64,000 nucleotides of DNA from Harringtonia aguacate (Eukaryota > Ascomycota > Sordariomycetes > Ophiostomatales > Ophiostomataceae). The notes below the pieces were generated by a model. It was not told the DNA's origin. It did not search any database and saw only the letters and a list, made by a program, of their open reading frames with translations. The stretch covers positions 691,361 through 755,360 of the forward strand of contig JACCPH010000006.1 in the NCBI GenBank assembly GCA_014183095.1, in the 5' to 3' direction. Made by a program: the position numbers and the translations under genes. Positions 21,060 to 30,671 of the stretch are shown here, one piece after another (within the stretch, counting starts at the first letter, position 1; each line of letters starts with the position of its first letter).

Positions 21060-22050
21060 GCCACCGCGGATGAAATACAGCGTCTTGAGGACGCACCTCA
21101 GAATCTGCTGACGGGAAAAGAACGGCCTCTAGGCCACGAAATTATGTTGGGCTCACGTGCCCTAGGGGCGCGTTACGGCCCATACTTTAGCCAGCCCCGT
21201 GGTCAGGCCCTGCATCTAGTTCTGGGAACATCGACACCTTCCTTCCGTATCACACATTATTATTCAAGGGCATCGCCGCTTGCCAGTGTACAGGAGATAT
21301 CAAGAGATTCTAGACAAGTATCACCAGTCTCAAGTCATGATTCTGTCGAGCGAGACCGGTTTGGGAAAATCGACAAAAATTCCCCAGATGCTCGTTTACG
21401 AAGAATTCGCGAGTGGCCTCAAGATCGCCTGTATTCAGCCACGCCGACTAGCTGCAAGTTTGCGCGCCAACCGGAGTCCTCCTGGGCGAGGAAGTCAGCT
21501 ACAGGATCTACGGCGAACAACTGATCAACAAGAGCCAGAAGGAGACTCTACTCCCCTACATGACTGAGGGTGTCCTACTTCGGCAACTGAGCTCTGACAA
21601 GAACTTGTCGGCGTATGCATGTGTTATCATCGACGAAGCCCATGAGCGGACCATCGTTGCCGATCTATTGCTAGCGCTTCTGAAGAAGCTTGTTGACTGC
21701 CGCAAGGATTTCAAGGTAGGATCTTTACTTTCCGTACAATTTCACTGGTCATCCGGATTTCGGACGCTAATAATGATAGGCCATCATCATGTTGGCAACG
21801 ATGGACAAAAACTGTTCCAGGACCACTTAAACAACTGTCCACTGGTTCATATTACCGGCCGCAATTTCAACGTCGAGTTCATTTGGTACCTGAAGATGTC
21901 GGAACATGCTTCGTAACTCTTGCTATAAGCGTTGTGATGGATATCCACAAAGACAGCAAGCCGGGCCACATCCTGGCGTTTCTCCCTGGAGAAAATGCTT
22001 CTCCTCAATCACTAGAAGAATGATGGTGGTTGTTACGTGCTTTACACAGT
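21060..22050 (+). pseudogene. DEAH-box RNA helicase, N-terminal half, frameshifted and truncated
   Basis: Carries motif I (SSETGLGKSTKIPQM), motif Ia (CIQPRRLAA), the segment GEEVSYRIYGEQ, and motif II DEAH in CVIIDEAHERTIVADLLLAL. An intron-like gap follows at about 21715-21779, then motif III-type text (IIMLATMD) and HILAFLPGENAS of the second RecA domain, where similarity stops near 22015. At least two frameshifts are visible: one after PRRLAA (about 21460-21480) and one after LATMD (about 21810). Motifs IV-VI and the C-terminal region are absent; a C-terminal half of the same kind lies immediately upstream. Probably a decayed tandem duplicate or a permuted remnant of one gene. Confidence 0.7.
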
Positions 22051-24330
22051 TGTTTTTTGTTTTAGTCGTAAAGATTTCAATCTTCACTAAAAGGTTGGTG
22101 TACGCTGTGCCGTGACAAGGAGTCTTAAAATGAATAGCAAACTTCTGTAGTCTTGTCTTAAAAGCAGCAAGACTTTATTAAATAGGCTTAGGCAGGCGGC
22201 AGTCCACATTGCTGCAACAGCCGAGCGTTAGCATCTGGCCATGGCAGATGCCGCCGCAGATTCGTGGCGTGTCCGACAAGAGTCGGCCCGGTGGACAAGG
22301 TGGTCGCAGCTGTGCTGCTCTCGTCAGCCCTTTTCAGAAAGTCCACAGCCGCTTCTATTTTGCCACTGGCAGCACGGTTACGACTGCTTTCTGTTCCACG
22401 TCACATGCGAGGGACAATGTGTTGGATTTAATTTTTAATGCAATATTCAGTTCAAGACAATGTCGGCCAGCTTTAATCAAACTACCGACGCCACCACTTC
22501 TCCCCAACGACCGCCGTGTCAGATCAATCCGGCGGGCTGCAGACAAAGCGTCCGACTTTTTTGGTGTGATGCCATTATCGTCAGATGTTGGTAGCGAGAG
22601 TGGCCAACTTTCTCCGTGCGGGCTGGCCAGCACGCGGGGGTGCTTTGAGTGGTTTTGTTTTGGCAGAAGGTTTGGAAGGATGCGCACATGTGCAGGCGAA
22701 ATTTTTTTTTAAAAAAAAAAAAACGTGGGATGCTAGCGCTGCAAACTGCTGTGAATTGGCGGACGTGGCGCTGAATGGCTCAGCAGAAGCTCTGACAGCA
22801 GCACACAGATGTGCAGCACCCTCTCCCTTTCCGGGGCACAGCAGAGCCGCTATCGGCCCACTTTCTAGGATAGTCAGAGACCCCAGAACGCTGACCAGAA
22901 AACGAGATAGGCGAGGAAAGCGGCCATGCGCGGCCGCAATGGCAAATCCCCTAGTTACAAACTGTCTTCAACCACCCTCGCAAGCATACAATTAACCCAT
23001 ATTTCCCCGCAATGATGGGTATTGCTTTGACGCTGTGCAGTTGTTCACCGGGTTGTTGGTGTTGGTCGCAAGCAGTATTCGATCTGAGTACACCCTGTCC
23101 AGATTGCAAACAGATCTGTTGGTACACTAGCCATAACGAAGAAGGGGACTCTGGGGAGGCTCTAATGAGGCTCCTCGCTGACCAATCAGGGACCTCACCG
23201 GGTACCCACCGGGTCCTGGCTGGGTGCATAGATATGGCCTCACCAGTCCCCGTCCCCCCTATTCAACTTAGATTAGAACAACAAAGAAGCATCACCAACA
23301 GACCATTGTACCCCCGTAGGACACTCACTTACGGACGTACAGGGTCACCGGTGACTTCGCCAGCTACCTGAATCGATTCATCAACAAAATCCTTAATGCA
23401 TTAAGATTCACCGGAATGGTGAACCGACAAGATCTCTTATTGTATTCGTATCTAACATTGGTGGCTCGACCCGAGAAACAAGAAATAAGCAAGGGTACAA
23501 AGAACCAAAGCTCTGATACTCCAGGGTCAACCAAAAGCCAAGCCTTTAAATGGAAACTAATAGTCCAAGAGTTAAGTAAAGACAGTCCTTGGCTGGAAAG
23601 CTTCGACATACACCAACAACCAACAGAGACAAGCACTTCTATTCACCATCCATTGCAAATATTCACTTTAGTTGTGTTGCTTTGTCTACACCATTGTGTC
23701 TGACGACGCTGCGTTCACTCTCGACCTTGTTGCCAACACCTCGACAACAGGCGCAAGCTCGTCGATCACCCCGAGTCCAAGTCCGTTTAACAAGATTTCA
23801 TCCTGCTTATATAGCATGATAAGAAGAACTTGTACGGCACGTCTTTCCAATCGACCACTCCCTCTTTCATCAGCTGCTCTCTAGCTGGCTCCAGCAACAT
23901 CACACACGATGCCACAATCCCTGCTGACGGGAACTGCAGTGGCTCTGCCATTTACGTCCTAGCCGACGATGAAGAGCTGTGCAATGTCTACGGCTCCTTC
24001 TCTGGGTCTGTCTGGTTCCTCAAGTGCCGGTTGTGTCGTGGTTCTCTCTGTTGACGACGAGGGTGTTTTTGTGGGAGATATTCAGAACTGCACCTACTCT
24101 GCCGACTCTGGCATACACAGCCTGGTCTAGTGGATCCAAGTAAAAAATGACGTGTAAATCTTCTCAACCACTGGCAAGTCTTACTTGCAGATCCACTATG
24201 GATAGCACTGCCTGAATGCGGCTGAGGCTCGGAAGTCGTCAGACGTCAGGCTCTTACCCGACTTTGTTTGTCTTCTCATCTGTCTCGCTCCTTTCTCTGT
24301 TCATCTCGCCTTCATCACCAACTGCCGGCC
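22051..24330. other. Gene-poor repeat-like region with decayed fragments
   Basis: 2.3 kb without an intact gene. At 23054-23456 the sequence opens TGTTGG and closes CTAACA, and is followed by TTGGTGGCTCGACCCGAG. That could be an LTR end plus tRNA primer-binding site, but no gag or pol follows. From about 23830 to 24130 there are fragments of a Ser/Thr/Cys-rich secreted-looking protein broken by stops (for example NITHDATIPADGNCSGSAIY). A1/T-tract at about 22699-22722. The final 60 nt should contain the promoter and leader of the NACHT gene. Confidence 0.35.
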
Positions 24331-27300
24331 ATGGATCCTGCTAGTGCTATCGGCACGGCCAGTGCCGTTTTATCGTTTGTCCAATTCACTTACGATTTCC
24401 TCACGGTCGCCTATAGAATCGGAAAAGGAGCAGACAAAACAGAGGTCGATCCTATCGAGATCACAGCAATACAGCTGCAAACCATGGCCAGAGATCTGCT
24501 CGCACCTCGCCACGGCCGTGTGGATCCGGTCGTCCAGGCGCTGGCTCGGCAGTGTCAGTCTCTGGCCAGCAGGATTCTGAAGCGTATTACCAGTAGCAAG
24601 GTGCGGCCAGGGCAGCGGAGGTCGTGGGCTATCATCCACGCCGCTCTGAAGACGATATGCTTTCGCGACGAGCTGGCCAAGCTGCAGGCGAATCTGGACA
24701 GGTGCAGTCAACAGCTGTACTGCACGCTGGCCTATAACCAGAGCGAAGAAACTGCCGAGGCGCTCGGGCGCCTTCAAGAATCAGTCGACGGCTTTTTGGA
24801 CCAGCAGCAGGTATTCCGAGAGCAGGCCAACACCCGGCACATCCTAGAAGCGCTGGCCTTTGACCGCATGGGGGAGCGCTATGACAGCATCTCTTGGGCC
24901 GCTGATAAGACCTTTGAATGGATTCTGGAAGACAAGGTGGAGGGAAACTGCTCAGAGAACAAGCCGGCCTCGACAGGCAGTAATGTCAGTGGCAAAGAGG
25001 CCGTCCGAGAAAGAATGGCCATTTCATCCAATTTCAAGACTTGGCTGGCGGAGGGATCCGGCATCTTCCACTTCGCCGGCAAGCTCGGGTCGGGCAAGTC
25101 CACGCTGATGAAGCTGCTGGCCAACCACCCTGGCACCATGCAGCGTCTTCATAGCTGGGCTGGCAGCAAGACGCTCGTCTTTAGCTCGTGCTTCTTTTGG
25201 AAACCCGGCAGTCCGAAACAGCACGACATGGCTGGTCTTCTGCGCTCACTTCTGCACGGAGCCCTGAGCCAACACCCAGAAATGATTCCCTCCCTGCTTC
25301 CCGAGCTGTGGGATCCTAGCCAGTATGACGCCTGGACGTCAAGACCGCCGCTTGTGTTGAGCGATATGGCCGTTCAAGCCGCGTTTACCGTCATGACGGA
25401 GTGCAGCGAGGATGACAACGACAAAAACGAACTGTCTGGCTACCGTTATTGCTTTTTTATCGATGGCCTTGATGAGTTCGACGACAGCAACGAGACACAC
25501 CTGGATTTGGCTGACATGCTCAACGACTGGATTCAGAGCACTGGTGGCCAACTCAAGATCTGCGTCTCCAGTCGCGAGCTGCCTATCTTTATGGCGCGGC
25601 TTTCTGCTCCTTGTCGTGTGCGACTGCAGTCTCTCACGTATCTGGACATCTTTCATTATGTGAGCCAGCGGCTGCAGAAACAGCTGCAGGAGCCCGATGC
25701 TACGGTATGCTTTCAAGATGCCAACGTTTGCAAGCTGCGCGACGAGATCGTCAACGGCTCTGACGGCGTCTTTCTGTGGGCCGCGCTGGTGCTCCGGAAC
25801 ATCAATGACAAGCGTCTGCGACTCCACGAGCCGGTCGGCCATCTGCTGAAGGCAGTTCGCACGATGCCCCCCAAGCTGGACGATCTGCTCAAGACCCTTC
25901 TCGATGCTGTGCCCAAAGAGGAGCGAAGAGCCGTGGCAGCTACGCTGGGCTACACCGTTTATGTGTCGCCTAATGAGTATGTCATGTCATGGCCAAACCA
26001 GTCCTGGCGACCGGTCCTCTCGCTGGACTGTCTTCTGTTGCACTACTTTATCCGGCAGAGAGCCGAAGATCCCGGATTCTTAGACACGCTGGTTTCTATG
26101 CAGAGCGGCCAGTCCCCCGTCCTCTGCAAAGCCAGTCTCCCGCAGACTTTGGAGGCATCTGAAGAGTGGATCTTGGGCCAGTGCAAGGGTCTCCTGGAAG
26201 TCCTACATAACAAGTATCCGACAAGGCCCTTTGGGAAACACCTTTTAATTAAAAAGGCCCGCCTGCCAGAGGCCACTTTAGTCCAGTTCACCCATCGATC
26301 CATCCCTGAATTTCTCTTGGAGAACTTGGGCACGTACTGGCACACCTATGTGAACGACTTCGACCCACCCATGGCAACTATGGAGGCTGCCGTGGCCATG
26401 GCCGCTACTTTTCCAGGCTTGTATGACTATCCTGAGCTGGGCGTGAAATGCTATATGCCAAGTCTGGACGACTTTGTCAAGTACAGACGCGCTCAACCCG
26501 GGGGCAGGGATCCCTCTCCGGAGGAGATGGATCGGTATACGGCCCTGAACGACCGAGTACAACTCGTTTCCCAAGATCTCGTAAAACTAAAGGACGAGAA
26601 CGGCTGTGTTGACGTGGACTCATGTCTATGGGCCCTGCGTCATCGGCTCCATTACTCACGGCGCAGCTTGTTGGACCTGCTACTCCTTTGCAGCACCGGG
26701 AGAGAGCTCGAGGAGATGCCGGACAACCAAGAGCAAAAACACCAAAAACACCAAGCCTTGGCCCGCCATCTCCTTCAGCGCGCGATGTGTCCGGAAATTG
26801 ATGTGCACGGCATAGAACGTTTCTCGGACTTCAGTTTTATGGAAAATCTCTGGTTGTTGGTTCTAGGCAATCTCTCGTGTCTTTCGTCTTCCAAAGACAG
26901 TCATGTCCAAAACTGGGAGTACAACTGGTTTCTTTTTGGGCTACTTGTGGAAGTTTCCTCCTCTCTGCCCAAATTTGCTGCGAGTATCGAAGCAGACAGT
27001 GCCCGTCAGCACCTTCAGTCCCTCCCCCTCCCAGATTTTCACAAGCCCTTCAGAATCTCGGCGGACGTCCAGCACCGCCTTGGAGCAGGCGACAATGAAG
27101 ATTCCAGAGCAAAAAAAGAAATTACGCCAATCCTCTGGACGACAGCAATAGAGGATACCGCGCCCATATGTACGTGGATAGATGGTGAAGAGCCATCGGA
27201 GTCTCTTGAGAGCATCGGCAGATGGAAAGTGAAATACTATGTTTACTACTGTCAGCCACCAAACGAGGAGGGGCAACGTCTACAACCACACTTCAGGCTC

Positions 27301-27552
27301 TTCGAAAAAAAAATGTTCTCGTACACCCCCTCTTTTGTCCATCCACCGGCGGATGGCCGCGATGTGTCAGAGTTTGCCGTGTTCTACTGCCAACCTGTGG
27401 AACAAGATCCGCCTCTTCTTCCCCTGCCGTTCTTTGCGTCTCTCCAGACGACCGCCACCCTGGCAGACTTTGTCTCTTATTTCCAACCGCCGAATGCCCA
27501 ACAACTACTGGATGCACTCTCTGCACGAGGCGTCACCAGTTTTCTGCAATGA
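24331..27552 (+). CDS. STAND NTPase with NACHT-type domain (fungal NLR-like), no C-terminal repeats
   Basis: Intronless ORF of 1073 aa from the ATG at 24331; an in-frame ATG 63 nt upstream lacks the conserved start MDPASAIGTASAVLSFVQF. That start and the helical first 200 residues match the N-terminal domain common on fungal STAND proteins. Walker A is FAGKLGSGKSTLMKLL (about residue 248) and Walker B is YRYCFFIDGLDEF (about 372). Downstream CVSSRELPIF and the SDGVFLWAALVLRNI segment are typical of Sordariomycete NACHT proteins. The C-terminal 450 residues form a non-repetitive helical region (DUF7791-like in my judgement) with no WD40, ankyrin or TPR arrays. Family members act in heterokaryon incompatibility and non-self recognition. 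Its location beside decayed repeats fits a fast-evolving accessory gene. A specific role is not inferable. Confidence 0.88.
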   Translation: MDPASAIGTASAVLSFVQFTYDFLTVAYRIGKGADKTEVDPIEITAIQLQTMARDLLAPRHGRVDPVVQALARQCQSLASRILKRITSSKVRPGQRRSWAIIHAALKTICFRDELAKLQANLDRCSQQLYCTLAYNQSEETAEALGRLQESVDGFLDQQQVFREQANTRHILEALAFDRMGERYDSISWAADKTFEWILEDKVEGNCSENKPASTGSNVSGKEAVRERMAISSNFKTWLAEGSGIFHFAGKLGSGKSTLMKLLANHPGTMQRLHSWAGSKTLVFSSCFFWKPGSPKQHDMAGLLRSLLHGALSQHPEMIPSLLPELWDPSQYDAWTSRPPLVLSDMAVQAAFTVMTECSEDDNDKNELSGYRYCFFIDGLDEFDDSNETHLDLADMLNDWIQSTGGQLKICVSSRELPIFMARLSAPCRVRLQSLTYLDIFHYVSQRLQKQLQEPDATVCFQDANVCKLRDEIVNGSDGVFLWAALVLRNINDKRLRLHEPVGHLLKAVRTMPPKLDDLLKTLLDAVPKEERRAVAATLGYTVYVSPNEYVMSWPNQSWRPVLSLDCLLLHYFIRQRAEDPGFLDTLVSMQSGQSPVLCKASLPQTLEASEEWILGQCKGLLEVLHNKYPTRPFGKHLLIKKARLPEATLVQFTHRSIPEFLLENLGTYWHTYVNDFDPPMATMEAAVAMAATFPGLYDYPELGVKCYMPSLDDFVKYRRAQPGGRDPSPEEMDRYTALNDRVQLVSQDLVKLKDENGCVDVDSCLWALRHRLHYSRRSLLDLLLLCSTGRELEEMPDNQEQKHQKHQALARHLLQRAMCPEIDVHGIERFSDFSFMENLWLLVLGNLSCLSSSKDSHVQNWEYNWFLFGLLVEVSSSLPKFAASIEADSARQHLQSLPLPDFHKPFRISADVQHRLGAGDNEDSRAKKEITPILWTTAIEDTAPICTWIDGEEPSESLESIGRWKVKYYVYYCQPPNEEGQRLQPHFRLFEKKMFSYTPSFVHPPADGRDVSEFAVFYCQPVEQDPPLLPLPFFASLQTTATLADFVSYFQPPNAQQLLDALSARGVTSFLQ

Positions 27553-28444
27553 GAAAGAGAGACAAAAGTATTTTAGTGACAAGAGAGCCGGTGCGGGGCG
27601 GGTCTGTCTGGGTCTCTTCGTTTGGGAAAATCTGGGTTTTGTTTTTTTTTTTTTTGCCTCCTTTTTTTATGAAAACATGTGCCAATAAACCCTCGGTTAA
27701 ATAAAAAAATGGGAAATTCTGTCTCATCGAACATTTCCAATCTTGAAAAGAAGCATCTTACGATATTGCTTTATGCTCTTATCTCCTTGAACAAGTCAAA
27801 GCAAAGCTGTCGAGAAAGAACGGGTGTACAACAGCTCGACAGGAACTGCTAATCTCGACCTGTATAACTAAGTGGTTGCTAATAAGCATAATACCAAAAA
27901 TGGGTCAGCTTGGCTCCGTATTACTCAGCCTCGCTCATCCCTAGCTTAGCTGCCTCCCAGAGCCGGCTTAGCTTGAACTCACCTCAGAAGACGAAGATGG
28001 AATTTAGAGTGGTTAAGTTTCGTGTAAGAGCATTGTGGCAATAAGGGAGGAAGATGTCCCTTCTTCAGGAGTGCTACCGGAGGGTTGATAAGATACTACG
28101 CTATTTATGCTGAATAGAGGCAGAGATATCCGGCAGGTGTCTCTAAAAATATTTCTACAAATTTGTTGTACTACTCAAGTGAAGATGTTTTACCATTTTG
28201 CAATGTGTCGGAAAACTGACATGCCAGCCTGACTTTCATAATGCCGCATTGAAATGGGCAGCAGCTGGGTGTTTGTGGTTGTTTCCTCTGCAGGCAGCCG
28301 AAATGGAGTCCGATTGGTGGTGGTTGTGTCTGTCCGATAAGGCAACAATGGCACCATCATTCTGTGTCGAATCATCTCCTTTACAGTCTTTTCGCCTTTT
28401 TCATTTCCTCACCACACACTCAATTTCACACAAATTTCGGGAAA
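27553..28444. other. Intergenic, AT-rich
   Basis: 890 nt without a supported gene. It begins with the 3' end of the NACHT gene, including T-runs at about 27641-27670 and an AATAAA-like CAATAAACC near 27685 that may serve polyadenylation. It ends with a CT-rich, CA-rich stretch that is the likely promoter and leader of the next gene. Confidence 0.45.
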
Positions 28445-29383
28445 ATGAGAACGCTCGAGGAAATAAAGCTGATGGCGAAAGCCAAAGAATGGCCTTACCT
28501 CAGCGACACGCCCATGACGGGACCGCCCAGCTGTACCCTGCAGGACCTTCAGAAGCCGCAGCTGCGCAGATGCCCATTTGATCTCAACACAATTCGCTGG
28601 GTTCGGCGCCTCGGAGGCGGCCTCAATGGCTACTGCTGGGAGGCTCGGTTCGGCGACGAGGGGCCGTTTGTTCTCAAAGTGGTAGGTGCCGCGATTTCGC
28701 GCTCTGGTTTTGTTGCGTGTGCCAACCAAACCCAGCTCTGGGACAGGAAAAGAAGCAACCACCCCTACTTTCCGCCGGAGACCGAATGTAGAAACAGCGC
28801 ACTGCTGCAGATGATGGCGACGGCAGTCGAAAGCGGCAACGCGACAAAAGCACCCGTCATGTTGTATGCGAACCCGCGAGAATGGGTCGATGCCATTGAG
28901 AACATTGAATCGTTTTCTGACGAGGCGCGGCAGGACATCTCTAAAAAAATCGAGTTCTCGGCCAGTATCAATATGGAACTGAACACCATATCGTCGATCC
29001 CGCGCCTACGCAAGTGCTACGGCTGGCTGAAAGTGCACAGCGACGTGTTGGCAGCCCTCCCACAAGAGCTCCGAGCACCAGCGGTGCGTATCGACTACAG
29101 GACAACAAAGCATTTTGACTATGACAGCAACAGCAAGGGAGAATATCTGGCCATCGTCTACGAGTACATCGAACCAGGGGACAACGATCCGGTCAAAGTT
29201 CAGGAGGCACTAGATTTCCCCAAGCTGGCCGGATTTGCCTTCTCCACCTCGTCGCTGGCACGCAATTGGGAGAGAAATGTGCTCTTGGACATGTCCGACC
29301 TCATTTGCCCATATACGTTGTTCTGGCACGACGTTCGCTACAAGAAACCCATCACGGCCGGGGACATCCTTAGTGCCGTCTAA
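28445..29383 (+). CDS. Kinase-fold-like fungal orphan protein
   Basis: Two exons, 28445-28681 and 28736-29383; the 54-nt intron is in frame but reading across the splice restores the family pattern KV-LWDRKRSNHPYFPPETEC. Product 294 aa. Residues 50-80 (WVRRLGGGLNGYCWEARFGDEGPFVLKV) resemble a glycine-rich loop followed by the VAIK-like lysine of protein-kinase/phosphotransferase folds. Later landmarks are ECRNSALLQMM, SSIPRLRKCYGWLKVHSDVL and YLAIVYEYIEPGDNDP. This belongs to a large uncharacterised family in Fusarium-like fungi. I see no HRD or DFG motif, so catalytic activity is doubtful. The region next to the NACHT gene is accessory in character. Function unknown. Confidence 0.75.
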   Translation: MRTLEEIKLMAKAKEWPYLSDTPMTGPPSCTLQDLQKPQLRRCPFDLNTIRWVRRLGGGLNGYCWEARFGDEGPFVLKVVGAAISRSGFVACANQTQLWDRKRSNHPYFPPETECRNSALLQMMATAVESGNATKAPVMLYANPREWVDAIENIESFSDEARQDISKKIEFSASINMELNTISSIPRLRKCYGWLKVHSDVLAALPQELRAPAVRIDYRTTKHFDYDSNSKGEYLAIVYEYIEPGDNDPVKVQEALDFPKLAGFAFSTSSLARNWERNVLLDMSDLICPYTLFWHDVRYKKPITAGDILSAV

Positions 29384-29424
29384 TGAGGAGAAACCCTCTG
29401 TGTCCATCCATCCAATCACTTGTC

Positions 29425-29704
29425 ATACCAAACCGACCTGCGAAAGCGGTGCCCTGGCGGGTAGACCACACCCAGTCGGTGTTTCTGCCGCTCTCCCGCG
29501 AAACCAACGGCCGCTACGTGCGCATAATAAACGCACACATTTTTGTGACGGGCCTGCCACTGGCGCTGCGGCCGACGTTGCCCACGACGCCCGTTATGAT
29601 TGACTGCGCTGGATTTTATTGCGTTGTTGGAGGGTCTGCCCTGGTACTGTGCCCTTCCGAGACGACGGTTGAGTACGGTACGCCGCACGGGTCCCGAGCT
29701 GCGT

Positions 29705-29738
<34 letters not shown>

Positions 29739-30036
29739 ACTGCACATGTGTCGCCCGATCCCATCGCGGCGGACTGGCTCGACCTTGCCGAAGTGGGCAC
29801 GGCCAAGCTTATCCACATCGCAGAATCACACCGTAGACGTCATGATAATGTCCTTCTACGGTTAGGCCGACGGCGCGCAGTACTACGACGTGGTGCGCAC
29901 CAAGGACCACTTCCGGCCGAACCAGTACTTTGGCGGCCGCTACGAGACCATTTTTGTCAAGGTCAACCGCGGCATCGAGCCGGGCCTGATCGACTTCATG
30001 GCCGAGTGGCACATACACATGAACCACACGGCCTAG
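29425..30036 (+). pseudogene. Broken gene of unknown family with GAC-repeat expansion
   Basis: Sensible protein text runs VFLPLSRETNGRYVRIINAH, PTLPTTPVMIDCAGFYCVVGG, then a run of ten GAC codons (about 29707-29736). After this the reading shifts to another frame (DPIAADWLDLAEVGTAKLIH) and shifts back near 29830 (HTVDVMIMSFYG). It meets an in-frame TAG (29863-29865), and continues with GAQYYDVVRTKDHFRPNQYF to a final stop at 30034-30036. So two frameshifts and one nonsense codon. The N-terminus is missing too, the space being taken by the gene ending at 29383. I do not recognise the family. The trinucleotide expansion sits at the first frameshift and may be its cause. Confidence 0.6.
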
Positions 30037-30671
30037 GAGGTCCACGGGTCGTGAGCGCTACGGTCAGGGTGGGAAAGAGTAAGAAGAGATGGGACCTGTG
30101 GGGATACAGCGGGTTTAGAGGGGGGGGGGACATTGGGTCATTCGGCACTAACACACATGGAGTAACATAAGGCGCTTGCAACATAGAAGGCCGGCATGGG
30201 ATTCTGGTCTAAATATGGGATCAACTTGTCCACTACGGTCCGGTGTGCCGGGCGAATCGGGCAGCTTGTTTCCTTTCCGCACGATTGCGGGAGTGCTTGG
30301 GCTTGCAGATCTGGTGGCCGATAATCGCCCCAGAGTTGGCCAACTTCTAAAAGGTTGACTAAGGCATCCGTTTTAAACTGGGACGTAGCAGTCAACCTGC
30401 CGTCACGCCTATCGTGCCCATTCCGCCTGGCCCAACGCACCTGGCTTGGATGACGACGTTCCATTAAGACCCTGTACGAATACTGCCCGCCGAACGCGGG
30501 TGCATGGTTCGTTTCTGACCCTGACCCCTCCGTGGGGGGAAGGGAGAGAAATGGCAGGTCGGATGATGCCCATCTGGTCGCTCTATTTAATTTCTTCTGC
30601 TGTCTCCATCGCCTTTTTTTTTCTACTTTTCCTTCCCCCCAAAAGTCAATCGTGTGGAGAGATCTGTCGCC
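30037..30671. other. Intergenic upstream of the methyltransferase gene
   Basis: 635 nt, no supported gene. A G-run (30120-30129) is followed by unremarkable sequence. The last 70 nt are pyrimidine-rich and precede the methyltransferase ATG, consistent with its promoter and leader. Confidence 0.45.

Noticed and set aside
14257..24330. RIP-mutated region
   Set aside because: The region is AT-richer and full of pseudogenes, but long GC-balanced frames and intact splice sites remain, and I could not see consistent C-to-T conversion between repeat copies; a RIP index would be needed.
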